Positions 1 to 6,807 of a stretch of 14,539 bases of DNA are shown here, in pieces (the stretch's first letter is position 1; every line of letters starts with the position of its first letter). The notes under the pieces are model-generated. The model was not told the origin of the DNA. It saw nothing but the letters and a program-made list of their open reading frames with translations, and made no database searches. The DNA comes from DATFIX01 sp047617305 (GTDB lineage: Archaea; Halobacteriota; Halobacteria; Halobacteriales; Natrialbaceae), in contig JBLGCL010000064.1 in NCBI GenBank assembly GCA_047617305.1, forward strand, positions 1-14,539, given 5' to 3'. Both the position numbers and the translations under genes were made by a program.

Positions 1-141
1 GTGGGGGTCGAAGGGCGTGTACCGCCAGACCTCGGCCATCTCTGGGGCCGACGTCACCGCGTACAGTTCGAACGGGTCGACGTGATCGTGGTCGAGTCGC
101 TCGAGTCGCAACCGCTCGGTTTCGATCGCCACGGGGAACAT
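1..141 (-). CDS. GNAT-family N-acetyltransferase (RimJ/RimL-like), N-terminal fragment
   Basis: The first 47 codons of a minus-strand gene run off the left edge of the window. The translation begins MFPVAIETERLRLERL. The ETERLRLERL stretch is the usual first beta strand of RimJ/RimL-type acetyltransferases, which transfer an acetyl group from acetyl-CoA to an amine such as a protein N-terminus. The continuation (EMAEVWRYTPFDPH) fits the early alpha-helical part of the same fold. The acetyl-CoA-binding loop lies outside the window, so substrate and activity cannot be judged. The start is ATG at 139-141, and a run of six T on the coding strand (168-173) sits about 27-32 bases upstream, where a promoter box would be expected. 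The gene is divergent from the isochorismatase-like gene. The family call is fairly safe; the exact role is unknown. Confidence 0.75.
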   Translation of the reverse strand, partial: MFPVAIETERLRLERLDHDHVDPFELYAVTSAPEMAEVWRYTPFDPH

Positions 142-349
142 CACGATACCGACGAGGAAGGGGGGAGAAAAAACGTTTCGGAGCGTGTGGGAGCGGTTCG
201 CAGCGAATTCGATCGGTCTCAGATGAGTGAACTTCCGTCCCTTCGAAGGATTCCTGCTTGAGACGGCCGGTCCTGCGAGGTATTCCTCGCGTGCGGCCGT
301 CATCCGCCACGTCCCGAGGAGAGCAACGGATTTGGTCGTTCCCCGCGAA

Positions 350-354
350 GGAGG
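350..354 (+). promoter_or_regulatory. Shine-Dalgarno site of the isochorismatase-like gene
   Basis: A GGAGG lies 4 bases before the ATG at 359. It supports this start over longer in-frame versions and implies a transcript with a real 5' leader, unlike several apparently leaderless neighbours. Confidence 0.6.
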
Positions 355-358
355 GGAC

Positions 359-922
359 ATGGCGCCGACGCTTCCAGAAGACGCGGTCCTCCTGCTCGTC
401 GACTTCCAGCGTGGGTTCGACGACCCGGCGTGGGGCACCCGGAACGATCCCGATGCCGAATCGCGGGCGGCCACGCTGCTGGAGGCCTGGCGCGATCGGG
501 ACATGCCGGTGGTCCACGTCAGACACGACTCCCGGGAGGACGGGTCGCCCCTCCAGCGGGGCACGCCCGGGTTCGAGTACCTCCCGGCGGTCGAACCGGT
601 CGACGGCGAGCGCGAGTTCGTGAAGCACGTCAACGGCGCGTTCGTCGACACGCCCCTGGAGTCGTGGCTCCACGAACGCGCCTACGACACGCTCGTCGTC
701 TGTGGCCTGACCACGGACCACTGCGTCTCGACGACAGTCCGGATGGCCGAGAACCGGGGCTTCGACGTGTACGTCGCGTCGGACGCGACTGCGACCTTCG
801 AGCGAACGCTGGACGAGGAGACGTTCGACGCAGAGACGGCCCATCGGACGGCGCTGGCCCACCTCGCCGGGGAGTTCGCGACCGTGGCCTCGACCGACGA
901 GTTGCTCGACGCAGTCGGATAG
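359..922 (+). CDS. Isochorismatase-like cysteine hydrolase
   Basis: This 187-residue protein has the full length of the isochorismatase-like cysteine hydrolase superfamily (nicotinamidase, isochorismatase, N-carbamoylsarcosine amidase and relatives). The catalytic triad is visible: Asp15 in LLLVDFQRGF, Lys89 in EFVKHVNGAF, and Cys122 in GLTTDHCVSTT, preceded by the usual VVCG strand and cis-peptide region. Lys89 is the only lysine in the protein, so in this lysine-poor proteome it has been kept for catalysis. The substrate cannot be read from sequence; hydrolysis of an amide or vinyl ether in a small metabolite is the family role, probably in the cytoplasm. The ATG at 359 was chosen over in-frame upstream codons because the family N-terminus starts a few residues before VDFQ and because a GGAGG lies 4 bases upstream. 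A DsrE-like gene follows after 89 bases. Confidence 0.88.
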   Translation: MAPTLPEDAVLLLVDFQRGFDDPAWGTRNDPDAESRAATLLEAWRDRDMPVVHVRHDSREDGSPLQRGTPGFEYLPAVEPVDGEREFVKHVNGAFVDTPLESWLHERAYDTLVVCGLTTDHCVSTTVRMAENRGFDVYVASDATATFERTLDEETFDAETAHRTALAHLAGEFATVASTDELLDAVG

Positions 923-980
923 CCCGCCGGGAGACGGGACCGTTTTTCCGGCGCGGCGTCCCGAGGCCAGCGAAGCCCAT

Positions 981-988
981 CTTTTTGA
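981..988 (+). promoter_or_regulatory. TATA-like box of the DsrE-like gene
   Basis: CTTTTTGA lies 24-31 bases before the ATG at 1012. This fits an archaeal TATA element driving a leaderless or nearly leaderless transcript. A separate T5 run at 943-947, just after the preceding stop codon, could end the isochorismatase-like transcript, since archaeal termination often needs only a T stretch. Confidence 0.45.
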
Positions 989-1011
989 AGCCCCCGAAAG
1001 CAGTACCGGCC

Positions 1012-1335
1012 ATGCGACTCGGACTTATCGTCGAGACGAACGATCCGGAGCGGGTCTGGAACGCGTTTCGGCTGGCGAACACCGCCCTCGATGCGGGCCA
1101 CAGCGTCGAGACGTTCCTGCTCGGGGACGGCGTCGAAGCCCCCGACCTCGAACACGAGAAGTTCAACCCCCACGGCGTGATGCGCAAGTACGTCAACGAG
1201 GGCGGCGACCTCCTCGCGTGCGGGACCTGCCTCGACTCGCGGGACATGGAGGCGGACGACCTCCGGCCACGGGCGGGCATGAGCGACTGTCTGCAGGTCG
1301 TGGAGGACGGCGACGAGGTGCTCACGATCGGCTGA
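1012..1335 (+). CDS. DsrE/DsrF-like sulfur-relay family protein
   Basis: A 107-residue protein with the DsrE/DsrF/TusD-like layout: a first strand MRLGLIVET, a helix with a gap-filling asparagine-rich segment (RVWNAFRLANTAL), a second strand VETFLLGDGVEAP, and a conserved cysteine site CGTCLDSR (Cys70, Cys73). A third cysteine is Cys93. Proteins of this fold carry sulfur as persulfide or bind small redox ligands, and act in the cytoplasm. No dissimilatory sulfite reductase or tRNA thiolation gene is visible here, so a dsr or tus role is not implied. The ATG at 1012 gives the expected length and follows a TATA-like box. The gene is convergent with the HTH-10 regulator, 53 bases apart. The family assignment is good; the actual sulfur donor or acceptor is unknown. 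Confidence 0.82.
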   Translation: MRLGLIVETNDPERVWNAFRLANTALDAGHSVETFLLGDGVEAPDLEHEKFNPHGVMRKYVNEGGDLLACGTCLDSRDMEADDLRPRAGMSDCLQVVEDGDEVLTIG

Positions 1336-1388
1336 ACCGGCAACCGCTCGTGGCTATCGGGTGCCCTGGACGTCCGAAACGGTCGAGT

Positions 1389-2129
1389 TCAATCCGCCGT
1401 GGTCTCCGGCGCGGGATCGCCTTCCGTCCCGACTCCGAGGGGATCAGCCGAGGCGTCGGCCGTCAGCAAGCGGAGGAACTGTCCCGCACCCGAGAGGAGC
1501 TTGTTCTCGGCCTTGCGCAGGTGTTCCTCGAACGTCGACCGCGAGACCGACGTCCGGTCCGCGAGGTCCCGGATGGACGTCCGCCGCGGTTGTTCGTAGT
1601 ACCCGGCGTCGAGCGCGAGCCGGAGCGCCGCGAGCTGGCGGTCTGTCAGGTCGTCGAACAGGCTATCGACCGGCGCGAGCATGCTGTGGGGGATCCGGCG
1701 TTCGTCGACGGCAGTCTTCGAGAGCACCTCGACGTTCCGGTCCGCGTCCAGGTCGCGCAGGAGGGCGCGGACGTCGCTCTCGTCGAACGCGACGACGGTG
1801 TAGTGTTCCCAGCCCTGTCGGTGGACGGTCGGGGGCTGGTAGAGGCAGTCGTACTCCTCGAACCGGTCGATCAGCGACCCTTCGAGCGTGCAGAGACAGG
1901 ACCGGGTCACCACGTGCACCCCGTCGGCGTCGGCCGACTGGTGTAACACGGTCCCGAGGCGCCGGATCTCGTCGAGCAGTTCGTCCGTCGGAGCCGTCGT
2001 CGACGTGATTTCGAGCACCTGGCAGTCGTCCAGGTACCACTCCCGAATCGTGACGTCCGGGTACGCCTCCGAGAGTTCCCGGTAGGGACACTCGTGGCGG
2101 ACCCGGAACGACGCCTCGTGGAGGCTCAT
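1389..2129 (-). CDS. HTH-10 (bacterio-opsin activator-type) transcriptional regulator
   Basis: A 246-residue regulator with the two-part layout common in haloarchaea. Residues 1-150 form a sensor-like domain beginning with the motif HECPYRELSEAYP, and residues 161-213 form the bacterio-opsin-activator HTH (LTDRQLAALRLALDAGYY, then TSIRDLADRTSVSRSTF with the recognition helix, then EEHLRKAENKLL). Five cysteines lie in the sensor part (Cys14, 36, 78, 80, 95), including a CLC pair, so metal or thiol sensing is possible but inferred. The C-terminal tail after 225 is low complexity. The start ATG at 2127-2129 is supported by a TATA box 22-28 bases upstream, implying a leaderless mRNA. A perfect inverted repeat touches that box. 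Likely targets are its own promoter or the neighbouring DsrE-like, membrane-protein and DUF302 genes; this is inference from position only. Confidence 0.87.
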   Translation of the reverse strand: MSLHEASFRVRHECPYRELSEAYPDVTIREWYLDDCQVLEITSTTAPTDELLDEIRRLGTVLHQSADADGVHVVTRSCLCTLEGSLIDRFEEYDCLYQPPTVHRQGWEHYTVVAFDESDVRALLRDLDADRNVEVLSKTAVDERRIPHSMLAPVDSLFDDLTDRQLAALRLALDAGYYEQPRRTSIRDLADRTSVSRSTFEEHLRKAENKLLSGAGQFLRLLTADASADPLGVGTEGDPAPETTAD

Positions 2130-2150
2130 GCCCGGATCTTTGTCGAGTGG

Positions 2151-2157
2151 TAAATAA
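2151..2157 (-). promoter_or_regulatory. TATA box of the HTH-10 regulator gene
   Basis: TTATTTA on the minus strand lies 22-28 bases before the ATG at 2129. It is AT-rich in a GC-rich setting and at the standard archaeal distance for a leaderless start. Confidence 0.6.
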
Positions 2158-2181
2158 GGCTACCGGACATGGCCGGTAGCC
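2158..2181. promoter_or_regulatory. Perfect 9-bp inverted repeat next to the regulator TATA box
   Basis: GGCTACCGG (2158-2166) and CCGGTAGCC (2173-2181) are exact reverse complements separated by 6 bases. The repeat lies directly upstream of the TATA box at 2151-2157, where TFB would bind, and starts 10 bases after the stop codon of the small membrane protein gene. Read on the minus strand it is a GC-rich stem followed by TTATTT, so it could be a terminator for the membrane protein gene, an operator for the regulator, or both. Confidence 0.55.
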
Positions 2182-2191
2182 CTCAATTCTG

Positions 2192-2440
2192 TTACCGGCG
2201 TTCCACCACCGTTGTCGTCTTCTTGGCGTCGATCCCGAAGAGGAACCCCGAGAGGAACAGGAGTTCGTTGCCGAGGTAGTAGTGGTCGAGCACGTGGCCG
2301 ACGAGGGGGACCTCGATGGACGTGACGCCGAGCAGGACGAGGACGAACGCGACGATGGCAGCGAGGCTGGCGACCCAGCGGACGACCGTGCCCGAGACCA
2401 GTCCGACCACGAAGACCAGGAGTGCCGTGACGAGGCTCAT
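2192..2440 (-). CDS. Small multi-pass membrane protein of unknown function
   Basis: An 82-residue hydrophobic protein. Residues about 3-20 (VTALLVFVVGLVSGTVV) and 22-40 (VASLAAIVAFVLVLLGV) are two likely membrane helices, and residues 58-70 (NELLFLSGFLFGI) form a shorter third hydrophobic stretch. It ends in a basic tail (DAKKTTTVVERR) that probably stays in the cytoplasm. I do not recognise a functional family. The frame is supported by haloarchaeal GC-rich codon use and by the fact that the hydrophobic pattern is continuous from start to end. It lies between the HTH-10 regulator and the DUF302 gene on the same strand, with gaps of 62 and 112 bases, so co-transcription is possible but not compelling. 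No cysteine or obvious ligand site is present. Confidence 0.7.
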   Translation of the reverse strand: MSLVTALLVFVVGLVSGTVVRWVASLAAIVAFVLVLLGVTSIEVPLVGHVLDHYYLGNELLFLSGFLFGIDAKKTTTVVERR

Positions 2441-2552
2441 GGGTCATCGTTCGATCAGCCTGCCTATCACGTTACCCGATACCGATCGTCAGCAGTCCGG
2501 AACGACTCTACTCGGTCACGATCGGCAGCCACAGAAACGAGGGCCTGATCGA

Positions 2553-2945
2553 TTACAGTTCGTCGAGGACTCGCTCGAACCTGTCGGTGACTTCCTCGGA
2601 AACGAAGTCGACGTCGGGGTTCTCCGCGAGGCCGAGGAGTCGTTTCGGATCAGCCGCGCTGACCATCACGTCACCCTCGTCCGTCTCGTAGACGGCAACG
2701 TTGCAGGGGAGCAACGCCCCGAGGTCGATCTCCTCGTCGAGGCCCTGGCGGGCGAGTTCGGGGTTGCACGCGCCAAGGACGCGATAGTTGCGATACTCCT
2801 CGTCGAGGTCGAGTTTGGCCTCGAAGGTCGCACCGAAGTCGATGTCGCTGAGGATGCCGAACCCCTCGTCCTGGAGGGCCGCCGTCGTTCGCTCGATGAC
2901 GTCGTCGAAGTCGCCGTCGACTCGCTTTTGTATGGTATAGTCCAT
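2553..2945 (-). CDS. DUF302 family protein
   Basis: A 130-residue protein matching the DUF302 family from end to end. It starts MDYTIQKRVDGDFDDVIERT and contains the glycine-rich turn GFGILSDIDF at 28-37, the strand NYRVLGACNPELARQ (Cys60), the motif LLPCNVAVYE (Cys81), and the closing VMVSAADPKRL at about 93-103. The biochemical role of the family is not established; it often lies near redox or sulfur genes, and its two conserved cysteines here fit that. An in-frame GTG would add 19 residues, but the ATG at 2943-2945 places the family's first beta strand at the N-terminus and was preferred. The gene is divergent from rfcL across 122 bases. The protein is probably cytoplasmic, as no signal peptide or membrane helix is seen. 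Confidence 0.85.
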   Translation of the reverse strand: MDYTIQKRVDGDFDDVIERTTAALQDEGFGILSDIDFGATFEAKLDLDEEYRNYRVLGACNPELARQGLDEEIDLGALLPCNVAVYETDEGDVMVSAADPKRLLGLAENPDVDFVSEEVTDRFERVLDEL

Positions 2946-3067
2946 ATCGTACAAGCACGGCTGGACGTTGATGACCCTTTCGTGGGTCCTCGTCACACGC
3001 ACTCGTGACCTCCGGACGAGGGACCGTCCGCAACCACTAAACGCGCCACCCGCCGAACGTGATGTGT

Positions 3068-4603
3068 ATGGACTGGACGGAGAAGTACCGCCCGTCGACG
3101 CTGGCGGAGGTCCGAGGCAACGACACGGCCCGGGACAGCCTCCGCGAGTGGGCCGAAACCTGGGACGACCACCGCGAGGCGGCCATCCTGCACGGCGCGC
3201 CGGGCGTCGGCAAGACCTCGGCCGCGCACGCGCTGGCCAGCGACCTCGGCTGGCCGACGATCGAACTCAACGCCTCCGACCAGCGCACCGCCGACGTCAT
3301 CGAGCGGGTGGCGGGCGAGGCCGCCAAGTCCGGCACCCTGACCGCCGGGGAGTCCGGGCGGCGGCTGATCATCCTCGACGAGGCCGACAACGTCCACGGG
3401 ACGCACGACCGGGGCGGGACTCGGGCGATCACCGGGCTGGTGAAGGAGGCCAGCCAGCCGATGGTGCTGATCGCCAACGACTACTACGACATGTCGAAGG
3501 GGCTCCGGAACGCCTGCCGCGAGATCGAGTTCCGCGACGTCTCGGCGCGCTCGATCGTGCCGGTCCTGCGGGACGTCTGCCGCAAGGAGGGCGTCGAGTT
3601 CGAGTCGGCGGCGCTGGAGGCGATCGCCGAGCGGACCGACGGCGACCTCAGGTCGGCCATCAACGACCTGCAGGCGGCCGCGGAGGGGCGCGACCGCATC
3701 ACCGAGGACGACGTGGTGACCGGCGAACGCGACCGGACGGAAGGGATCTTCGACTTCCTGGACATCGTGATCAAGGAGGCGGACGCCGAGGAAGCCCTGA
3801 CAGCCTCCTACGACGTGGACGAAACGCCGGACGACCTGATCAACTGGATCGAGGACAACGTCCCGAAGGACTACCACGGGCCGGAACTCGCGGACGCCTT
3901 CGATTCCCTGTCCCGGGCCGACCGGTGGCTGGGCCGCGTCCGGGCCACCCAGGACTACTCGTACTGGCGGTACGCGGCCGACAACATGACCGCCGGCGTG
4001 GCGGCGGCCCGCCGGGGGGACAAGGGCGGGTGGACGCGCTACGGCCCGCCGAGTTACTGGTCGAAACTGGGGCGCACCCGCGGCACTCGCGAAACCCGCG
4101 ACGAAATCGCCCGGAAGATCGCCGAACGGGCCGGGACGAATCTGGCGACCGCCAGGCGCGACGTGCTCCCGTACCTCTCCGCGATGACCCACCACTGCCG
4201 GGATCGCGAACTGACCGTCCGGATGGCCGCCGCCTACGACCTCGACACGGAGGAGGTCAGCTTCGTCACCGGGTCGGGCGAATCGACCAACAAAGTCCAG
4301 TCGATCGTCGAGGAGGCCCGGGACCGCCGGGACGCGGCGATCGAGTCACACGCCGGATCGGCGTTCGAGGGCGCGCGAAACCTTGACGCAGCGAACAAGG
4401 ACGACGACGGACCGACGAACGAGGAGGCCAAAGACGGCGACGACGCCCAGTTGACGCTGGCCGACTCGGACGACGACGGTTCGAGCGACGAATCGGTGGC
4501 CGGCGATGGCGACGATGGGGCGACGAGGGAAGGGGACAGCGATGACCGCACCGAGAAAGCGGCGAACGACGACGCACAGTCAGGCCTCGGCGACTTTACG
4601 TAA
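3068..4603 (+). CDS. rfcL: Replication factor C large subunit (clamp loader)
   Basis: This is the large subunit of the archaeal clamp loader, which opens and loads the PCNA ring on primed DNA using ATP together with the small RFC subunit. The 511-residue product starts MDWTEKYRPSTLAEVRGND, the typical RFC N-terminus. Walker A is GAPGVGKT (43-50), Walker B is LIILDEAD (100-107), sensor 1 is around LIANDYYD (Asn137), and sensor 2 is GDLRSAIND (Arg195). A helical collar region follows to about residue 430. Residues 443-503 form an acidic low-complexity linker that differs in style from the folded part. It contains the PIP-like QLTLAD (461-466) and leads to a C-terminal PIP-like QSGLGDF (504-510). 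ATG at 3068 was chosen because the family usually starts at MxDWTEKYRP; an ATG two codons upstream (3062) and a GTG at 3059 are possible. A weak TATA-like ACTAAAC lies about 30 bases upstream. Confidence 0.95.
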   Translation: MDWTEKYRPSTLAEVRGNDTARDSLREWAETWDDHREAAILHGAPGVGKTSAAHALASDLGWPTIELNASDQRTADVIERVAGEAAKSGTLTAGESGRRLIILDEADNVHGTHDRGGTRAITGLVKEASQPMVLIANDYYDMSKGLRNACREIEFRDVSARSIVPVLRDVCRKEGVEFESAALEAIAERTDGDLRSAINDLQAAAEGRDRITEDDVVTGERDRTEGIFDFLDIVIKEADAEEALTASYDVDETPDDLINWIEDNVPKDYHGPELADAFDSLSRADRWLGRVRATQDYSYWRYAADNMTAGVAAARRGDKGGWTRYGPPSYWSKLGRTRGTRETRDEIARKIAERAGTNLATARRDVLPYLSAMTHHCRDRELTVRMAAAYDLDTEEVSFVTGSGESTNKVQSIVEEARDRRDAAIESHAGSAFEGARNLDAANKDDDGPTNEEAKDGDDAQLTLADSDDDGSSDESVAGDGDDGATREGDSDDRTEKAANDDAQSGLGDFT

Positions 4604-4624
4604 CGACCGGATTCGAGACAGCGA

Positions 4625-5812
4625 TCAAAGAATGCCGAGTTCGTGGCCGACCTCGTAGCAGGCGTCCAGGCAGGCCTGGACGTCTTCCGGGGAGTGCGTC
4701 GACGTGGGGATCACCAGGACCCGGCTTCGATCCCGCTCGGCCGGCGATCGTGGCCCGGGCGAGACGACGACGCCGCGCTCGCGCACGGCGGCCGCGAATT
4801 CGTCTGCAGCCGCCGGATCGTCGAGGTCGATCGGGAGCAACTGTGACTCGCCCCCCACGGCGTAGCCCATCGACCGGAGCCCGTCCCGCAGTCGCTGGAC
4901 GTTCGACCAGAGCCGATCGCGGACGTCCTCGTGACGGGCGACGTGCAGCGCCTCGCTCGCCGCCGCCGCTGCCGAAGGCGTCAGCCCGATCGAGTGCACG
5001 AACGGGCGGGCGGCCCGCGACAGGTGGTCGACGAGCGCCGACGACCCCGCCACGAACCCGCCCTGACTGGCGAGGGCCTGGCCGAGCGACCCCGTCTGGA
5101 CGTGCACCCTGTCGGCGACGTCTTCCGCCTGGATCACCCCTCCCCCGTCGCGGTAGAGCCCGGTCGCGAGCGCCTCGTCGACCAGGATCCAGGCGCCGTG
5201 TTCCTCGGCGACGTCACACAGCGTCCGAACCGGCGCCACGTTCCCGTCGGTCGCGAACACCGACTGGGTCGCGACCAGCCAGGATTCGCCGGTTCGGTCC
5301 GCCCGATCGTTCATGCGTTCCCAGAGATCGCGCGGGTTCAGGTGATCGTACCTGACGAGTTCGGCCCCGGACAGCCGAATCCCGTCGACGACGCTCGGAT
5401 GGACGTGTTCGTCGGCGAAAACGACGTCCGGGGCGAGCGCGACGATCGTCCCCATGTTCGCGGCGTACCCGGAGGAAAACGCCAGGGACCGTTCGCTCTC
5501 GTGGACGTCGGCGAGCAATCGTTCGAGATCCCAGTGGACCATCGTGTCCCCGACGGTCGGGCGCGATGCACCGGCGCCGCTACCGACGACCTCGGCGGCG
5601 GCCGACGCCGCCTCGTGGACCCGGTCGTCCGTGGCTAGCCCCAGGTAGTTGTGCGAGGCAAACACGAGAACCGCTTCGCCGTCGAGGACCGGTACCCCGC
5701 CGTGTGGATCGGGTGCGAACCGGGCGCGGGCACCGACGTGGTCGGCCGGCGTGAGACGACTCCCGTCTCCATCGGCGACGCGGTCGTCGAGATCGAACCC
5801 CCGATCGGTCAT
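4625..5812 (-). CDS. BioF-like (8-amino-7-oxononanoate synthase family) protein lacking the PLP lysine
   Basis: This 395-residue protein has the full length and order of the alpha-oxoamine synthases (BioF, KBL, HemA), which join an amino acid to an acyl-CoA using pyridoxal phosphate. Family landmarks are FASHNYLGLA (51-60), GAGASRPTVGDT (79-90), SSGYAANMG (113-121), VHPSVVDGIRLSGAE (His138, ring-stacking), and VDEALATG (Asp212, pairs with the PLP ring). The lysine site reads TGSLGQALASQGG, with Gln245 where Lys is expected, and there is no lysine anywhere in the protein. The DEAHATG histidine is Leu215, and the near-C-terminal substrate-carboxylate Arg appears to be Leu366. The frame is intact, so this is not simple decay. 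No bioA, bioB or bioD is nearby. It probably does not work as a standard synthase; binding, regulation or another chemistry is possible. It lies 84 bases after the ABC operon on the same strand and is convergent with rfcL. Confidence 0.85.
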   Translation of the reverse strand: MTDRGFDLDDRVADGDGSRLTPADHVGARARFAPDPHGGVPVLDGEAVLVFASHNYLGLATDDRVHEAASAAAEVVGSGAGASRPTVGDTMVHWDLERLLADVHESERSLAFSSGYAANMGTIVALAPDVVFADEHVHPSVVDGIRLSGAELVRYDHLNPRDLWERMNDRADRTGESWLVATQSVFATDGNVAPVRTLCDVAEEHGAWILVDEALATGLYRDGGGVIQAEDVADRVHVQTGSLGQALASQGGFVAGSSALVDHLSRAARPFVHSIGLTPSAAAAASEALHVARHEDVRDRLWSNVQRLRDGLRSMGYAVGGESQLLPIDLDDPAAADEFAAAVRERGVVVSPGPRSPAERDRSRVLVIPTSTHSPEDVQACLDACYEVGHELGIL

Positions 5813-5896
5813 CTATCTTAAACGTCATGGTCGTGCGACTTCAACGGTTCGAAACAGTTGCGCTGGAATCGATCCCCGGTCAGGAGGGCCCTGGAA

Positions 5897-6805
5897 CTAC
5901 TGTGATTGCCGCTGCCCGATGCCGGGGATGCTGACTTGCGTCTCGACCCAATCCATGAAGTTCGAGGCCGTGATGACGATGCCGAGATAGAATACTGCGA
6001 CGAGCGTGAATATCCCGGTGTACGCGAAGTTCTCCGCCGCCACGGCGCCCGCCACGTTATACAGTTCGTCCACGGTGATGAACGAGGCTAGCGAGGAATA
6101 CTTGATCAGATACACCAGTTCGTTCGACCAGGCAGGGATGGCGTACCGAAGGCCCTGTGGCAGGATGACGTACCTGATCGACTCGAGCCGGGACAGACCG
6201 ATCCCTCTCGCAGCCGTCATCTGTCCCGATTCGATGCTGATCAGCGCCGATCGAATGTACTCGCCCTGATAGGCGGCGCTGTTGATCGTGAACCCGATGA
6301 TGGCGACCCAGAACGCCTGACCAGGAACGATTCCCTGATCGACCAGCGGGAGGTTTCGAATCCACGTCGTCAGCGGCAGCCCGTAATAGAGGACGAACAG
6401 CTGGGCGAGCAGGGGCGTCCCCCGAATCAGTTCGATGTACCCCAGGGAAAGATACCTGGTATATTTGCCGTACACTCGGGCGACGGCGAGCGGAACGGCG
6501 ATCACGAAGCCGAGGATAATACCGACCACCGTCAGAATGATCGTATACCAGATGCCGGTCGCCAGGGTCGGGAGATACTCGACCGCGAACGCAAGCGAAC
6601 TGGAAACGGGTTCTATCATCGCCGGATCGAGGAACGACTCGCTCGGTTTTACTCCGATACCCGGCGGGAGGATCCAGTTGTTGAGCCATCGCAAAAACAC
6701 CCAGCCCCAGAAGACAACGTACGCTGCCCAGGCCAGAACGGTGCCCGCCCGCCCGAAGGAGAATCCAGTTCCCGTTTCGCCCTGCTTCCGGGCTGTGGTC
6801 GCCAT
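5897..6805 (-). CDS. Polar amino acid ABC transporter permease (HEQRo family), second permease
   Basis: A 302-residue inner-membrane permease of the His/Glu/Gln/Arg/opine subfamily. A cytoplasmic N-terminal tail of about 20 residues is followed by a membrane helix at about 22-42, then an extra loop (PPGIGVKPSESFLD), then the core helices at about 82-108, 121-143, 163-180, 225-245 and 262-285. Family motifs are present: RVYGKYTRYLSLGYIELIRGTPLLAQLF and the EAA loop from about 179 to 225, with ESGQMTAARGIGLS and YVILPQGLRYAIP, which contacts the ATPase. It is longer at the N-terminus than the other permease in this operon. The ATG lies 2 bases after the ATPase stop codon, which indicates translational coupling. 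It is the last gene of the operon. The substrate (glutamate, glutamine, arginine or similar) cannot be read from sequence. Confidence 0.92.
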   Translation of the reverse strand: MATTARKQGETGTGFSFGRAGTVLAWAAYVVFWGWVFLRWLNNWILPPGIGVKPSESFLDPAMIEPVSSSLAFAVEYLPTLATGIWYTIILTVVGIILGFVIAVPLAVARVYGKYTRYLSLGYIELIRGTPLLAQLFVLYYGLPLTTWIRNLPLVDQGIVPGQAFWVAIIGFTINSAAYQGEYIRSALISIESGQMTAARGIGLSRLESIRYVILPQGLRYAIPAWSNELVYLIKYSSLASFITVDELYNVAGAVAAENFAYTGIFTLVAVFYLGIVITASNFMDWVETQVSIPGIGQRQSQ

Positions 6806-6807
6806 GG

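Noticed and set aside
227..358. N-terminal extension of the isochorismatase-like protein by 44 residues
   Set aside because: The extension does not resemble the family, whereas the ATG at 359 has a well-placed GGAGG and puts the VDFQ motif at the usual distance.
2971..2986. Short inverted repeat GACCC-N6-GGGTC upstream of the DUF302 gene
   Set aside because: Five-base arms in GC-rich DNA are expected by chance, and it is not placed against a clear TATA box.
2968..4386. Long open frames on both strands overlapping rfcL
   Set aside because: The products are low-complexity Arg/Gly/Pro sequences typical of out-of-frame reading of GC-rich haloarchaeal genes, and rfcL explains the region fully.
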